Program-made: the position numbers and the translations under genes
Notes under the pieces: generated by a model
Seen by the model: only the letters and a program-made list of their open reading frames with translations
What the model was told of the DNA's origin: nothing
Databases searched by the model: none
DNA from: SVFI01 sp045546735
Lineage (GTDB): Bacteria; Bacillota; Clostridia; Lachnospirales; Lachnospiraceae
Assembly (NCBI GenBank): GCA_045546735.1
Contig: JAZQDJ010000036.1
Span: forward strand, 1 to 33,449
DNA length: 33,449 bases
Reading direction: 5' to 3'
In this document: one piece after another, positions 16,377 to 24,955 of the stretch
Layout: every line of letters starts with the position of its first letter
How positions within the stretch are numbered: the stretch's first letter is position 1

Positions 16377-16766
16377 ATGACAAATAATTTTTCAGACGTA
16401 GTAACTTCATTGCTCGGCGGAGTAGATCATTTTCTTTCGACCAAAACAGTAGTCGGTGAAGCAACACAGCTCGGTGATACAATTATTCTTCCGCTTGTTG
16501 ATGTTTCCTTTGGTGTAGGGGCAGGAGCAACTGCAGGGGATGTAAAGAACGGAGGTTTCGGCGGAGTGTCGGGAAAAATGTCTCCGAGCGCTGTTCTTGT
16601 TATTAAAAACGGACAGACAAAACTTGTAAATGTTAAAAATCAGGATACCGTAACAAAGATTATTGATATGATTCCTGAACTGGTAGATAAATTTACAACG
16701 GAAAAAGAAGAGATGGTCAGCGATGAAGATGCTGCCTCGATTGCTTTTCCGGAAAGCGAAGTGTAA
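16377..16766 (+). CDS. ytfJ: GerW/YtfJ-family sporulation protein
   Basis: A 129-aa soluble protein. FSDVVTSLLGGVDHFLSTKT, VVGEATQLGDTIILPLVDVS, the glycine-rich FGVGAGATAGD and SPSAVLVIKNGQ are the YtfJ/GerW family signature. In Bacillus the family is expressed in the forespore and affects germination; no enzymatic activity is established. It starts one base after the DUF2953 stop with AAGGAGG upstream. Together with ylbJ it suggests that the organism makes endospores. Confidence 0.88.
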   Translation: MTNNFSDVVTSLLGGVDHFLSTKTVVGEATQLGDTIILPLVDVSFGVGAGATAGDVKNGGFGGVSGKMSPSAVLVIKNGQTKLVNVKNQDTVTKIIDMIPELVDKFTTEKEEMVSDEDAASIAFPESEV

Positions 16767-16828
16767 ATATTAGGAATATTTTATCCGACAGTTGCATAAG
16801 ATAATAAAAAGAAACGGGCTGAGCGATT

Positions 16829-16975
16829 ATGAAAAAAATCTTCGGTCTATGTTGTTTTGGAATAGCTGTCGGTATGTTGCTTATGCTGTTTATAGATAAT
16901 GTTTTTGTTGCAGTTATATTAATAGCAATATTTATGTTACTTGGCTATAATCTTTTTTCGGATAGTTGTTGCTGA
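16829..16975 (+). CDS. Small hydrophobic membrane protein, 48 aa
   Basis: Reads MKKIFGLCCFGIAVGMLLML, a short FIDNV turn, then VAVILIAIFMLLGYNLF and a C-terminal SDSCC. That is two membrane-spanning segments forming a hairpin with paired cysteines at both ends. The ribosome site is weak. It sits 62 bases after ytfJ and 20 bases before the J-domain gene. Short peptides of this layout are frequent in Clostridia but have no known role. Coding is inferred from the start, topology and placement, so some doubt remains. Confidence 0.6.
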   Translation: MKKIFGLCCFGIAVGMLLMLFIDNVFVAVILIAIFMLLGYNLFSDSCC

Positions 16976-16995
16976 GAAATGTACGGAGAAGATAT

Positions 16996-17589
16996 ATGGA
17001 TCATAACAAAATGGATGATACTCAATTAAAGAACTGGCTTTTTAAAGAAAATATGCGTTTAGAAGATTTGAGGGCAGAAGTTTCCAAAGCGAGCCGTCTT
17101 TTGCGTGAACAAGCTGAAATTGTCAAAAAGGACGAACAAAGGCTTGCACATGATAAAGAACGTTTTCAGGCAGAAAAAAATGAGTTTGAAACGCAGATGC
17201 ATGATTGGACAAAGAAGATCCGTTCTGAAAGAGAAAAATTAGAAGAAGAGCAAAGCTTTTTTGATAAAAAATTCAAAATTCTTGAAGTTGGATTTAAACA
17301 ACTGGATGCAGACAGAAGAGCATTTGAAGCAAAAAAGCGCGCATTTGAATATCGCAAGTACGAATCAGAGCAAGCGGATGACTTTCGTCCGCTGGATGAT
17401 AAATCGACTGCAGAAGATACGTTTTTCTTTCGCGGCGTAACTCATCCGTTAGCACTGAAAAAGAGATATAAAGATCTCATTAAAATATATCATCCGGATA
17501 ATTTGTGCGGAGATAAAACAATGCTTCAACAAATTAATAAAGAATATGAACATCTGAAGAAGAGTATCACATATCAGAAAAAAGCATAA
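16996..17589 (+). CDS. Coiled-coil protein with C-terminal J-domain
   Basis: A 197-aa protein. Residues about 10-125 form a long charged coiled coil (RLEDLRAEVSKASRLLREQA, then EKNEFETQMHDWTKKIRSER). The C-terminus (THPLALKKRYKDLIKIYHPD, then MLQQINKEYEHLKK) is a J-domain with an intact HPD tripeptide, which stimulates DnaK ATPase. It lacks the G/F and zinc-finger parts of DnaJ, so it is a type III J-protein that targets Hsp70 to a particular client, perhaps via the coil. ATG 16996 is preferred because GGAGAAG lies upstream; the TTG at 16966 lies inside the preceding gene. Confidence 0.8.
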   Translation: MDHNKMDDTQLKNWLFKENMRLEDLRAEVSKASRLLREQAEIVKKDEQRLAHDKERFQAEKNEFETQMHDWTKKIRSEREKLEEEQSFFDKKFKILEVGFKQLDADRRAFEAKKRAFEYRKYESEQADDFRPLDDKSTAEDTFFFRGVTHPLALKKRYKDLIKIYHPDNLCGDKTMLQQINKEYEHLKKSITYQKKA

Positions 17590-17592
17590 AAA

Positions 17593-17616
17593 AAGGAACC
17601 ATTTACATGGTTCCTT
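17593..17616. terminator. Bidirectional terminator between the J-domain gene and rpmB
   Basis: Perfect 10-bp stem AAGGAACCAT / ATGGTTCCTT around TTAC, with A-rich sequence on the left and a T-rich run on the right. It serves both the plus-strand J-domain gene and the minus-strand rpmB. Confidence 0.88.
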
Positions 17617-17624
17617 AATTTTTA

Positions 17625-17810
17625 TTAAGCTCTTTCAACTTTGCCTGATCTTAAACAAGATGTACAAACATGCATTGTTTTAGTAGCACCATTTACTTTA
17701 CACTTAACATTTTTTACGTTTGCATTCCAAATGCGGTTAGATTTTCTATTAGAATGGCTGACATTGTTTCCAAAATGAGCGCCTTTGCCACAAACATCAC
17801 ACTTAGCCAT
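17625..17810 (-). CDS. rpmB: 50S ribosomal protein bL28
   Basis: A 61-aa protein of the zinc-binding (C+) form: C4-x2-C7 at the start and C49-x2-C52 near the end, with NNVSHSNRKSNRIW between. AGGAGG lies upstream of the ATG on the minus strand. Zinc-independent (C-) paralogues are used by some bacteria under zinc limitation; this copy retains all ligands. The divergent rpmB / asp23 / fakA order is a conserved Firmicute arrangement. Confidence 0.97.
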   Translation of the reverse strand: MAKCDVCGKGAHFGNNVSHSNRKSNRIWNANVKNVKCKVNGATKTMHVCTSCLRSGKVERA

Positions 17811-17857
17811 GATCGCACCTCCTAAACTATAATAGTCTCTAAACTCACAACAAGCAT

Positions 17858-17886
17858 ATTTTAGCAGAAAAAATATACGAATGCAA
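17858..17886 (-). promoter_or_regulatory. rpmB promoter (minus strand)
   Basis: On the minus strand: TTGCAT (17886-17881), 17-base spacer, TAAAAT (17863-17858). This leaves a leader of about 40 bases. Confidence 0.7.
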
Positions 17887-17905
17887 GCAGAAAATATTTT
17901 TTTAC

Positions 17906-17934
17906 TTCCATTTTTATAAAAAAAAGGGTATAAT
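17906..17934 (+). promoter_or_regulatory. asp23/fakA operon promoter
   Basis: TATAAT at 17929-17934 with a weak TTCCAT (17906-17911) 17 bases upstream. Its -35 is about 19 bases from the rpmB -35, so the two promoters lie back to back. Confidence 0.6.
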
Positions 17935-17967
17935 CAGTCATATAGAGTGTTCCAAGGAGGATAATGT

Positions 17968-18324
17968 ATGAAAACAATGATGAATACACACCTCGGAAAT
18001 ATTACAATCGATAGCGAAGTTATTGCAAATTATGCAGGTAGCGTTGCAGTAGAATGTATCGGTATTGTGGGTATGGCGAGCGTGAATGTAAAAGATGGTT
18101 TGGTTAAATTGTTAAAGATGGATAATCTTTCGACAGGTGTTTGTGTTCATGTTAATAACAATAAACTGGTGATTGATTTTCATTTAATTGTTGCATACGG
18201 CGTAAATATTCTTGCGGTATCGGACAATTTAACAAGCAACGTAAAATACAAAGTAGAAGAATTTACCGGTATTCCGGTTGAAAAGGTAAATATCTTTGTA
18301 GAAGGCGTAAGAGTAATCGACTAG
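17968..18324 (+). CDS. Asp23/Gls24-family envelope stress protein (YloU-like)
   Basis: A 118-aa alkaline-shock family protein: LGNITIDSEVIANYAGSVAV, ECIGIVGM, HLIVAYGVNILAVSDNL and VNIFVEGVRV follow the Asp23 pattern. Family members form membrane-associated assemblies and influence envelope stress, but B. subtilis YloU has no defined activity. CAAGGAGG lies upstream of the ATG, and fakA starts 14 bases after the stop. The conserved link with fakA suggests a role in lipid or envelope maintenance. Confidence 0.93.
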   Translation: MKTMMNTHLGNITIDSEVIANYAGSVAVECIGIVGMASVNVKDGLVKLLKMDNLSTGVCVHVNNNKLVIDFHLIVAYGVNILAVSDNLTSNVKYKVEEFTGIPVEKVNIFVEGVRVID

Positions 18325-18338
18325 AGGAGGAAAGTACA

Positions 18339-20012
18339 GTGTCGTCAAATGTAATAGATGCAAAAATGCTTCGTGCAATGTTTATTGCGGGAGCAAAAAA
18401 TCTTGAAGCAAAAAAAGAATATATTAATGAACTTAATGTATTCCCTGTTCCGGACGGTGATACAGGTACCAATATGACGCTTACGATTATGTCAGCGGCT
18501 AAAGAAGTTGCATCCCTTCCTGAGGATGCAGGATTAAAAGAGATTACAAAAGCTATTTCGTCAGGCTCCCTTCGTGGTGCCAGAGGTAATTCGGGCGTTA
18601 TTCTTTCTCAGTTGTTCCGTGGTATGTGCCGTGTTCTCGGCGAAGTAGAAGGAGATATCACAATCGATGATTTGATTGCTTCCTTTGAAAAAGCGGTCGA
18701 AAGTGCATATAAAGCCGTTATGAAACCGAAAGAAGGAACAATTCTTACGGTTGCAAAAGGCGCATATGAAAAAGCTGCTGAGTTTGAAGGAACAGATGAT
18801 ATGGATTTATTTATTGATTCTGTTATCGTCTATGCTCAGGAAGTTCTTGAAAAGACTCCTGATATGCTTCCGGTTCTTAAGCAGGCAGGTGTTGTAGATT
18901 CCGGCGGACAGGGACTTTTAGAGGTTCTTCGCGGGGCACAGAAAGCATATCGCGGCGAGGAACTTGATCTTACGATTGTAGCAGCTCCGGTTGTCAAGAA
19001 AACAGGTATTGATACTTCTGATATCGATACTTCGGATATTAAATTTGGTTATTGTACAGAGTTTATTATTATGCTCAACAAAACATTCAATGTAAAACAT
19101 GAGATGGATTTCAAGGCTTTCCTTGAGTCAATCGGTGATTCTATTGTTGTTGTGGCAGATGATGATATCGTTAAGGTGCACGTACATACCAACGATCCTG
19201 GTTTGGCTATTCAGCGTGCACTCACTTACGGAGCTTTATCAAACATGAAAATTGACAATATGCGTTTAGAGCATGAGGAGAAACTCTTCAAAGAAGCAGA
19301 GAAAAATGCAGAAACTAAAGTTTTAGCCCCTGTAAAACAGGGAGAGTGGAAAGACTACGGATTTATCAGCGTTTCCATCGGTGAAGGTATCAATGCTATC
19401 TTTAAAGATTTAGGTGTAGACCGCATTATTGAAGGCGGACAGACTATGAACCCTAGCACAGAAGACATTTTAGAAGCTATTGAATCTCTTCCGGCTAAAA
19501 CAATTTATGTTCTTCCGAACAACAAAAACATTGTTATGGCAGCAAATCAGGCAAGAGATTTGACAGAAGATAAAGAAATTATTGTTGTTCCGACAAAAAC
19601 AATTCCGCAGGGAATTGCTGCAATCATCAATTTTGTTCCTGAACTTTCCGGCGAAGAAAATCTGGCAAGTATGACAGAAGAAATCGAAAACGTAAAAACA
19701 GGCCAGGTAACTTATGCAGTTCGTGATACAGAAATCGATGATAAAGTGATTAAAGAAAATGACATCATGGGAATCGGCGACAAATCTATTCTTGCTGTTG
19801 GGGAGAAAATCTTTGACACTACAATTGAAATGGTAGAAGAGATGATGAAAGATTCTGATTGCGAGCTTATCAGTATCTATTATGGTTCTGATGTAGATGA
19901 AGAGGACGCAGAATCCCTTCAGGAAGCAATCGAAGAGAAATTCCCTGACTGTGATGTTGAATTACAGTACGGTGGACAGCCTATATATTATTATGTAATT
20001 TCAGCAGAATAG
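18339..20012 (+). CDS. fakA: DAK2/DhaL-domain fatty acid kinase FakA (YloV-like)
   Basis: A 557-aa protein. The N-terminal DhaL domain has the Mg-ATP motif PDGDTGTNM (D39, D41) and SLRGARGNSGVILSQLF. The middle and C-terminal parts carry GYCTEFIIML, VHVHTNDPG and SISIGEGI-like sequence (FISVSIGEGINAIF), the layout of FakA, which phosphorylates fatty acids bound to a DegV-family FakB for use by PlsX/PlsY. The start is GTG 18339 with AGAGGAGG upstream. A DegV gene lies two genes downstream, a plausible FakB partner. Confidence 0.92.
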   Translation: MSSNVIDAKMLRAMFIAGAKNLEAKKEYINELNVFPVPDGDTGTNMTLTIMSAAKEVASLPEDAGLKEITKAISSGSLRGARGNSGVILSQLFRGMCRVLGEVEGDITIDDLIASFEKAVESAYKAVMKPKEGTILTVAKGAYEKAAEFEGTDDMDLFIDSVIVYAQEVLEKTPDMLPVLKQAGVVDSGGQGLLEVLRGAQKAYRGEELDLTIVAAPVVKKTGIDTSDIDTSDIKFGYCTEFIIMLNKTFNVKHEMDFKAFLESIGDSIVVVADDDIVKVHVHTNDPGLAIQRALTYGALSNMKIDNMRLEHEEKLFKEAEKNAETKVLAPVKQGEWKDYGFISVSIGEGINAIFKDLGVDRIIEGGQTMNPSTEDILEAIESLPAKTIYVLPNNKNIVMAANQARDLTEDKEIIVVPTKTIPQGIAAIINFVPELSGEENLASMTEEIENVKTGQVTYAVRDTEIDDKVIKENDIMGIGDKSILAVGEKIFDTTIEMVEEMMKDSDCELISIYYGSDVDEEDAESLQEAIEEKFPDCDVELQYGGQPIYYYVISAE

Positions 20013-20019
20013 GTGATTC

Positions 20020-22077
20020 ATGAAATCAGAACAATCAATTATGGATTTAAAGGGCATCGGTGAAAAAAACGCTGCCCTTTTTCATAAACTGAATATTTAT
20101 ACGATCGGGGATCTCGTATATCATTTTCCGAGAGAGTTTCAAACGTTTCCGGTCATGGAAAATACAGTGCAAGCAGGACGAAGCGGTGAAAAACAGGCTG
20201 TTTTTGCTACGGTCAAATCATCTGCAAGCGTAAGTCGCGTGCGCGGAATGAGCCTGCTGAAATTTCAAATTGTTGATCGTATCGGACAAGTGGTTACAGT
20301 GACTTTTTTTAACATGCCATATTTAAAAAAGAGCATTACACCGGGAAAACCAAGTGTTTTTCTCGGGACAATTCACTCGAAAAACAACCAATATTTTATG
20401 ACACAACCGAAAATGTATCAGTATGAGGAATATAAAAAACTGGAAAGAAAACTTGTTCCTGTCTATACACGTACAAAAGGTCTGACCGATCAGGCGATTT
20501 ATAAGCATTGTATGAATGCACTTGCTGTTATGGAAAAACCGGAAGAATATCTTCCTGATTCTTTGTTAGAGAAATATTCTTTTCCACCGTTAATTGAAGC
20601 AATCAGTAAAGTTCATTCACCGGAGAGTTTCGAAGAAGCAGCATTGGCAAGAAAAAGGTTTGCTTATGAAGAATTTCTCTTATTTTTGCTTGCAATAAAA
20701 TCCCGTCAAAGCGGAGAAAAGAGCAAAAATGCACATCCGATGATTGAAACTGCAGATGTTGCAAGATTGCTTGAAAAATTGCCGTATCAGCTCACGACAT
20801 CACAAGAAGATGCTTTTGGGCAGATCAGGTCAGATATGCTTGGCGATACATGCATGAACCGTCTTTTGCAGGGAGATGTCGGTAGCGGAAAAACAATTGT
20901 TGCAATTATGGCACTGTTACTTTGTGTTTCCAATGGTTATCAAGGGGCAATGATGGCTCCGACAGAAGTGCTTGCAGTGCAGCATATGGAAACCATACAA
21001 AAGATGACAGCAGACTACAAATTACCATTTAAACCGGTTCTCCTTACCGGCGGACAGTCCGCAAAAGAAAAAAGAGCGATTTATGCGCAGATAGAAAGCG
21101 GCGAATGTAATTTAGTGATTGGAACACATGCTGTCATTCAAGACGGTGTTATTTTCAAAAATTTAGCACTTGTAATTACGGACGAACAACATCGTTTTGG
21201 TGTGAAACAACGTGAAAAACTTGTTTCAAAAGGAGAAGATGTTCATACAATTGTTATGTCTGCAACGCCGATTCCGCGTTCTCTTGCTTTGATTTTATAC
21301 GGTGATTTGGATATTACAGAGATGAAAGAAGTTCCTTCAAACCGTCTTCCTATAAAAAACTGTGTTGTGAATCAAAATTACAGACAGACAGCTTATAAAT
21401 TTATGCAAGGTGAGATTAGCAAAGGACATCAAATTTACGTAATTTGTCCGATGGCTGAACCGGGCATAATGGAAGAACTCGAAAATGTAGTCGACTACTC
21501 GAAATTTTTAAAAACTTTTTTTGATGAACGTGTGCAGATTTCGTATCTTCATGGTAAAATGAAACCGAAACAAAAAACTGAAATTATGGAAAATTTTGCC
21601 GCAGGGAAAATTGATATTTTAGTTTCCACAACGGTCATTGAAGTAGGTATCAATGTTCCGAATGCAACTGTTATGCTCGTGGAAAACGCTGAAAGATTCG
21701 GACTTGCAACGTTGCATCAGATTCGCGGACGTGTCGGAAGAGGCGATGCACAGTCTTATTGTATTTTTATGGAGACGGAAGAAAAAGCGCGAAAAAATGA
21801 ACGTTTAGAGATTTTAAACCATTCAAATGACGGCTTTGAGATTGCTTCTGAAGATTTAAAATTACGCGGACCGGGTGATTTTATTGGCGTGGAACAAAGC
21901 GGTGCATTCCGATTTCGTTATGCAGATATTTATCAAGATGCTGACATGCTTAAAAATGCAGCAGCAGATGTCAAAAAAATTTTAGAAAATGACTCTTTAC
22001 TTATTGAAGAATCTCATATACCATTAAAAAGGAAAATGGAGTCGTATGTCTCCTCGGGATATATGAAAATTTTATAA
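20020..22077 (+). CDS. recG: ATP-dependent DNA helicase RecG
   Basis: A 685-aa superfamily 2 helicase that remodels stalled forks and Holliday junctions. The N-terminal wedge/OB region begins DLKGIGEKNAALFHKLNIYT. The motor follows: Walker A GDVGSGKT with K291, DEQHRFGVKQREKL (DEQH box), SATPIPRSLAL, and motifs V/VI in STTVIEVGINVPNATVM and LHQIRGRVGRG. The length matches the family. It begins 8 bases after fakA, in the same cluster. Confidence 0.97.
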   Translation: MKSEQSIMDLKGIGEKNAALFHKLNIYTIGDLVYHFPREFQTFPVMENTVQAGRSGEKQAVFATVKSSASVSRVRGMSLLKFQIVDRIGQVVTVTFFNMPYLKKSITPGKPSVFLGTIHSKNNQYFMTQPKMYQYEEYKKLERKLVPVYTRTKGLTDQAIYKHCMNALAVMEKPEEYLPDSLLEKYSFPPLIEAISKVHSPESFEEAALARKRFAYEEFLLFLLAIKSRQSGEKSKNAHPMIETADVARLLEKLPYQLTTSQEDAFGQIRSDMLGDTCMNRLLQGDVGSGKTIVAIMALLLCVSNGYQGAMMAPTEVLAVQHMETIQKMTADYKLPFKPVLLTGGQSAKEKRAIYAQIESGECNLVIGTHAVIQDGVIFKNLALVITDEQHRFGVKQREKLVSKGEDVHTIVMSATPIPRSLALILYGDLDITEMKEVPSNRLPIKNCVVNQNYRQTAYKFMQGEISKGHQIYVICPMAEPGIMEELENVVDYSKFLKTFFDERVQISYLHGKMKPKQKTEIMENFAAGKIDILVSTTVIEVGINVPNATVMLVENAERFGLATLHQIRGRVGRGDAQSYCIFMETEEKARKNERLEILNHSNDGFEIASEDLKLRGPGDFIGVEQSGAFRFRYADIYQDADMLKNAAADVKKILENDSLLIEESHIPLKRKMESYVSSGYMKIL

Positions 22078-22099
22078 TTACTTTTCGGAGGAAAAGATT

Positions 22100-22990
22100 T
22101 TGAAAAAAATTGCAGTTTTAACAGATAGCAATAGTGGCATATCACAGGAAGAAGCGGCCGAAAAAGGTCTCTTTGTTATTCCTATGCCCTTTATGATTGA
22201 TAATCAGACATATTATGAAGGAATCAATCTTAATCAAGAGCAGTTTTTTGACTTTTTGGAAAAGGAAGCTGAAGTTTCTACGTCGCAACCATCGCCGGAT
22301 ACAATAATTTCCACTTATCAGAAATTATTGGCCGATTACGATGAAGTTGTTCATATTCCTATGTCAAGCGGATTGAGTGGTTCTTGTCAGACGGCTACTG
22401 CGCTTGCATCTGAAAAAGAGTTTTCAGGTAAAGTTCATGTGGTCAATAACCAGCGTATTTCCGTAACTCAGAAGCAGTCTGCTTATGATGCGCTTGCACT
22501 TGCAAACAATGGGTACGACGGGGCTGAAATTAAAGCAATTTTAGAAGAAGACAAGTTTAATTGTTCTATTTATATTATGCTTGATACTTTATACTATTTG
22601 AAAAAAGGCGGTCGTATTACACCTGCAGCTGCAGCACTCGGTACGCTTTTGAAGTTGAAACCTGTTTTGCAGATTCAGGGCGAAAAGCTTGATGCTTATG
22701 CGAAGGCTCGTACGTCTACACAAGGCAAAAATATTATGTTGCAGGCTGTAAAAAAAGATATTGAAGCCCGTTTCGGTGGATTGGATGAAAAGGCTTCGGA
22801 AAGAGTATTTTTACAGGTTGCATATACAAAAAATGACGAAAACGCAATCCCGTTCCTTGAAGATATCAAAAAAGAGTTTCCGGGATACGAAATTCGCTAT
22901 GTGGAGCCGCTTTCTTTAAGTATTTCCTGCCATATCGGGCCGGGAGCACTCGGAATTGCAGTAACACAAAAACTTGATAAAACCAAATAA
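22100..22990 (+). CDS. DegV-family fatty-acid-binding protein (FakB-like)
   Basis: A 296-aa protein starting at TTG 22100, with CGGAGGAAAAG just upstream. KIAVLTDSNSGIS, VSTSQPSP (T61-S62), HIPMSSGLSGSCQTA and DTLYYLKKGGRIT are the DegV signature; these proteins hold a fatty acid whose carboxylate is presented for phosphorylation by FakA. Linkage to fakA through recG makes FakB the most likely role. Acyl specificity is not readable. Confidence 0.92.
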   Translation: MKKIAVLTDSNSGISQEEAAEKGLFVIPMPFMIDNQTYYEGINLNQEQFFDFLEKEAEVSTSQPSPDTIISTYQKLLADYDEVVHIPMSSGLSGSCQTATALASEKEFSGKVHVVNNQRISVTQKQSAYDALALANNGYDGAEIKAILEEDKFNCSIYIMLDTLYYLKKGGRITPAAAALGTLLKLKPVLQIQGEKLDAYAKARTSTQGKNIMLQAVKKDIEARFGGLDEKASERVFLQVAYTKNDENAIPFLEDIKKEFPGYEIRYVEPLSLSISCHIGPGALGIAVTQKLDKTK

Positions 22991-23009
22991 TCGAAAGAGG
23001 TAACGTAAC

Positions 23010-24935
23010 ATGTCGAAAGCGACAGAAAACTATAATGCAAGCAGTATTGCGGTATTGGAGGGACTTGAGGCCGTCCGCGTAAGACCGGGTATGTATATCG
23101 GAAGTGTGTCTACCAAAGGTCTGAATCATTTGATTTATGAAATCGTAGACAACTCGGTGGATGAGCATCTTGCCGGATACTGTAGTGAAATCCGTGTATA
23201 TTTAGAAAAGGACGGAACGGCTATTATTGAAGATAATGGTCGTGGTATTCCTGTTGATTTACACGAAAAAGGAATCAGTGCAGCTCGTCTTGTATTTACA
23301 ACACTTCATGCAGGTGGAAAATTTGATGATTCTGCATACAAAACCAGCGGCGGATTACACGGCGTTGGTTCTTCTGTTGTCAACGCACTTTCTACATGGC
23401 TGAAAGTCACAATCAAACGTGGCGGCCATATCTATGAAGATCAGTATGAACGCGGTAATCCTGTAATTGAACTGGAAAACGGACTGCTTCCCGTAATCGG
23501 AAAAAGCCGTGAAACAGGTACAAGAGTGCAGTTTTTACCTGATGATACGATATTTGACCGCACATACTTCAAATCTGAAGATATCAAAAGCCGTCTTCAT
23601 GAGACAGCTTATTTAAATCCGGAACTTACAATTATATTTGAGGACAGACGCGGGGAGGAAGTTGACCGCGCCACTTTCCATGAACCGGAAGGCATTATCG
23701 GTTTCGTCAAAAAAATCAACAACGGAAAAGAAGCTGTGCATGATGTGATTTATTTTAAGGGCGAAAGCGAAGGAATTACCGTAGAGGTTGCTCTTCAGTA
23801 TGTGAATGAATTTCGTGAAAATGTACTTGGTTTCTGTAATAACATCTACAATGCAGAAGGTGGTACACATTTAACCGGATTTAAGACGATTTTTACAACG
23901 GTTATTAACAATTACGCAAGAGAGTTAAATATACTGAAAGATAAAGATGCGAATTTTACAGGTCCCGATGTCCGTAACGGTATGACAGCTATTGTATCTA
24001 TCAAACATCCGGATCCGCGTTTTGAAGGACAGACAAAAACAAAACTTGACAATCAGGACGCATCCAAAGTCGTATCAAAAGTTGTCGGTGATGAAATTGT
24101 CCGTTTCTTTGACCGTAATCTTGAAACGCTGAAAAATGTAATCGGATGCGCTGAAAAAGCTGCAAAAATCCGTAAAACAGAAGAGAAGGCAAAGACAAAC
24201 ATGCTCACGAAACAGCGTTTTTCGTTTGATTCGAACGGAAAACTTGCCAATTGTGAGTCAAGAGATGCCTCCAAATGCGAAATTTTCATTGTCGAGGGAG
24301 ATTCAGCCGGCGGTTCTGCAAAAATGGCGCGTAACCGTATGTATCAGGCAATTATGCCTATCCGCGGAAAGATTTTAAATGTCGAGAAAGCAAGTATTGA
24401 TAAAGTTTTGGCCAATGCGGAAATCAAAACAATGATCAATGCATTCGGATGCGGTTTTTCGGAAGGGTACGGCAACGACTTTGATATTACAAAGCTTCGC
24501 TATGACAAAATTATTATTATGGCCGATGCGGATGTCGACGGAGCGCATATTTGTACATTGCTGTTGACGTTGTTCTATCGTTTTATGCCGGAGCTTATTA
24601 CGGAAGGACACGTATATATTGCAATGCCTCCTTTATATAAGGCAATGCCTTCCAAAGGTAAAGAAGAGTATTTATATGATGATAAAGCGCTTGCAAAATA
24701 CAGAAAAGCGCACAAAGGACCTTTTACACTCCAGCGTTACAAAGGTCTCGGCGAAATGGATGCCCAGCAGCTCTGGGAAACGACTTTGAACCCGGAAACA
24801 AGATTTTTGAAACGTGTCGGCATTGATGACAGCTATATGGCTGACCATGTGACAGAAAAACTTATGGGAACCGATGTTCCGCCGCGTAGAGCATTCATTT
24901 ATGAGCATGCAGAAGAAGCGCTCCTTGATTTTTAA
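23010..24935 (+). CDS. parE: DNA topoisomerase IV subunit B (GyrB/ParE family)
   Basis: A 641-aa ATPase/TOPRIM subunit. GHKL motifs are EIVDNSVDEHLAGYC, DNGRGIPVD and YKTSGGLHGVGSSVVNALS. The TOPRIM domain has EGDSAGGSAKMARNR, PIRGKILNVEKA and DADVDGAHI. The C-terminus has QRYKGLGEMDAQQLW. The KFDDSAYKTSGG form and pairing with a ParC lacking a GyrA box favour topoisomerase IV over gyrase; gyrB usually lies by recF near oriC, which is not here. Its partner starts 20 bases downstream. Confidence 0.88.
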   Translation: MSKATENYNASSIAVLEGLEAVRVRPGMYIGSVSTKGLNHLIYEIVDNSVDEHLAGYCSEIRVYLEKDGTAIIEDNGRGIPVDLHEKGISAARLVFTTLHAGGKFDDSAYKTSGGLHGVGSSVVNALSTWLKVTIKRGGHIYEDQYERGNPVIELENGLLPVIGKSRETGTRVQFLPDDTIFDRTYFKSEDIKSRLHETAYLNPELTIIFEDRRGEEVDRATFHEPEGIIGFVKKINNGKEAVHDVIYFKGESEGITVEVALQYVNEFRENVLGFCNNIYNAEGGTHLTGFKTIFTTVINNYARELNILKDKDANFTGPDVRNGMTAIVSIKHPDPRFEGQTKTKLDNQDASKVVSKVVGDEIVRFFDRNLETLKNVIGCAEKAAKIRKTEEKAKTNMLTKQRFSFDSNGKLANCESRDASKCEIFIVEGDSAGGSAKMARNRMYQAIMPIRGKILNVEKASIDKVLANAEIKTMINAFGCGFSEGYGNDFDITKLRYDKIIIMADADVDGAHICTLLLTLFYRFMPELITEGHVYIAMPPLYKAMPSKGKEEYLYDDKALAKYRKAHKGPFTLQRYKGLGEMDAQQLWETTLNPETRFLKRVGIDDSYMADHVTEKLMGTDVPPRRAFIYEHAEEALLDF

Positions 24936-24955
24936 GATAGGATGGTTAATTTAGA

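Noticed and set aside
16966..16995. TTG start for the J-domain protein overlapping the 48-aa gene
   Set aside because: No ribosome site for it; GGAGAAG before ATG 16996 is better placed.
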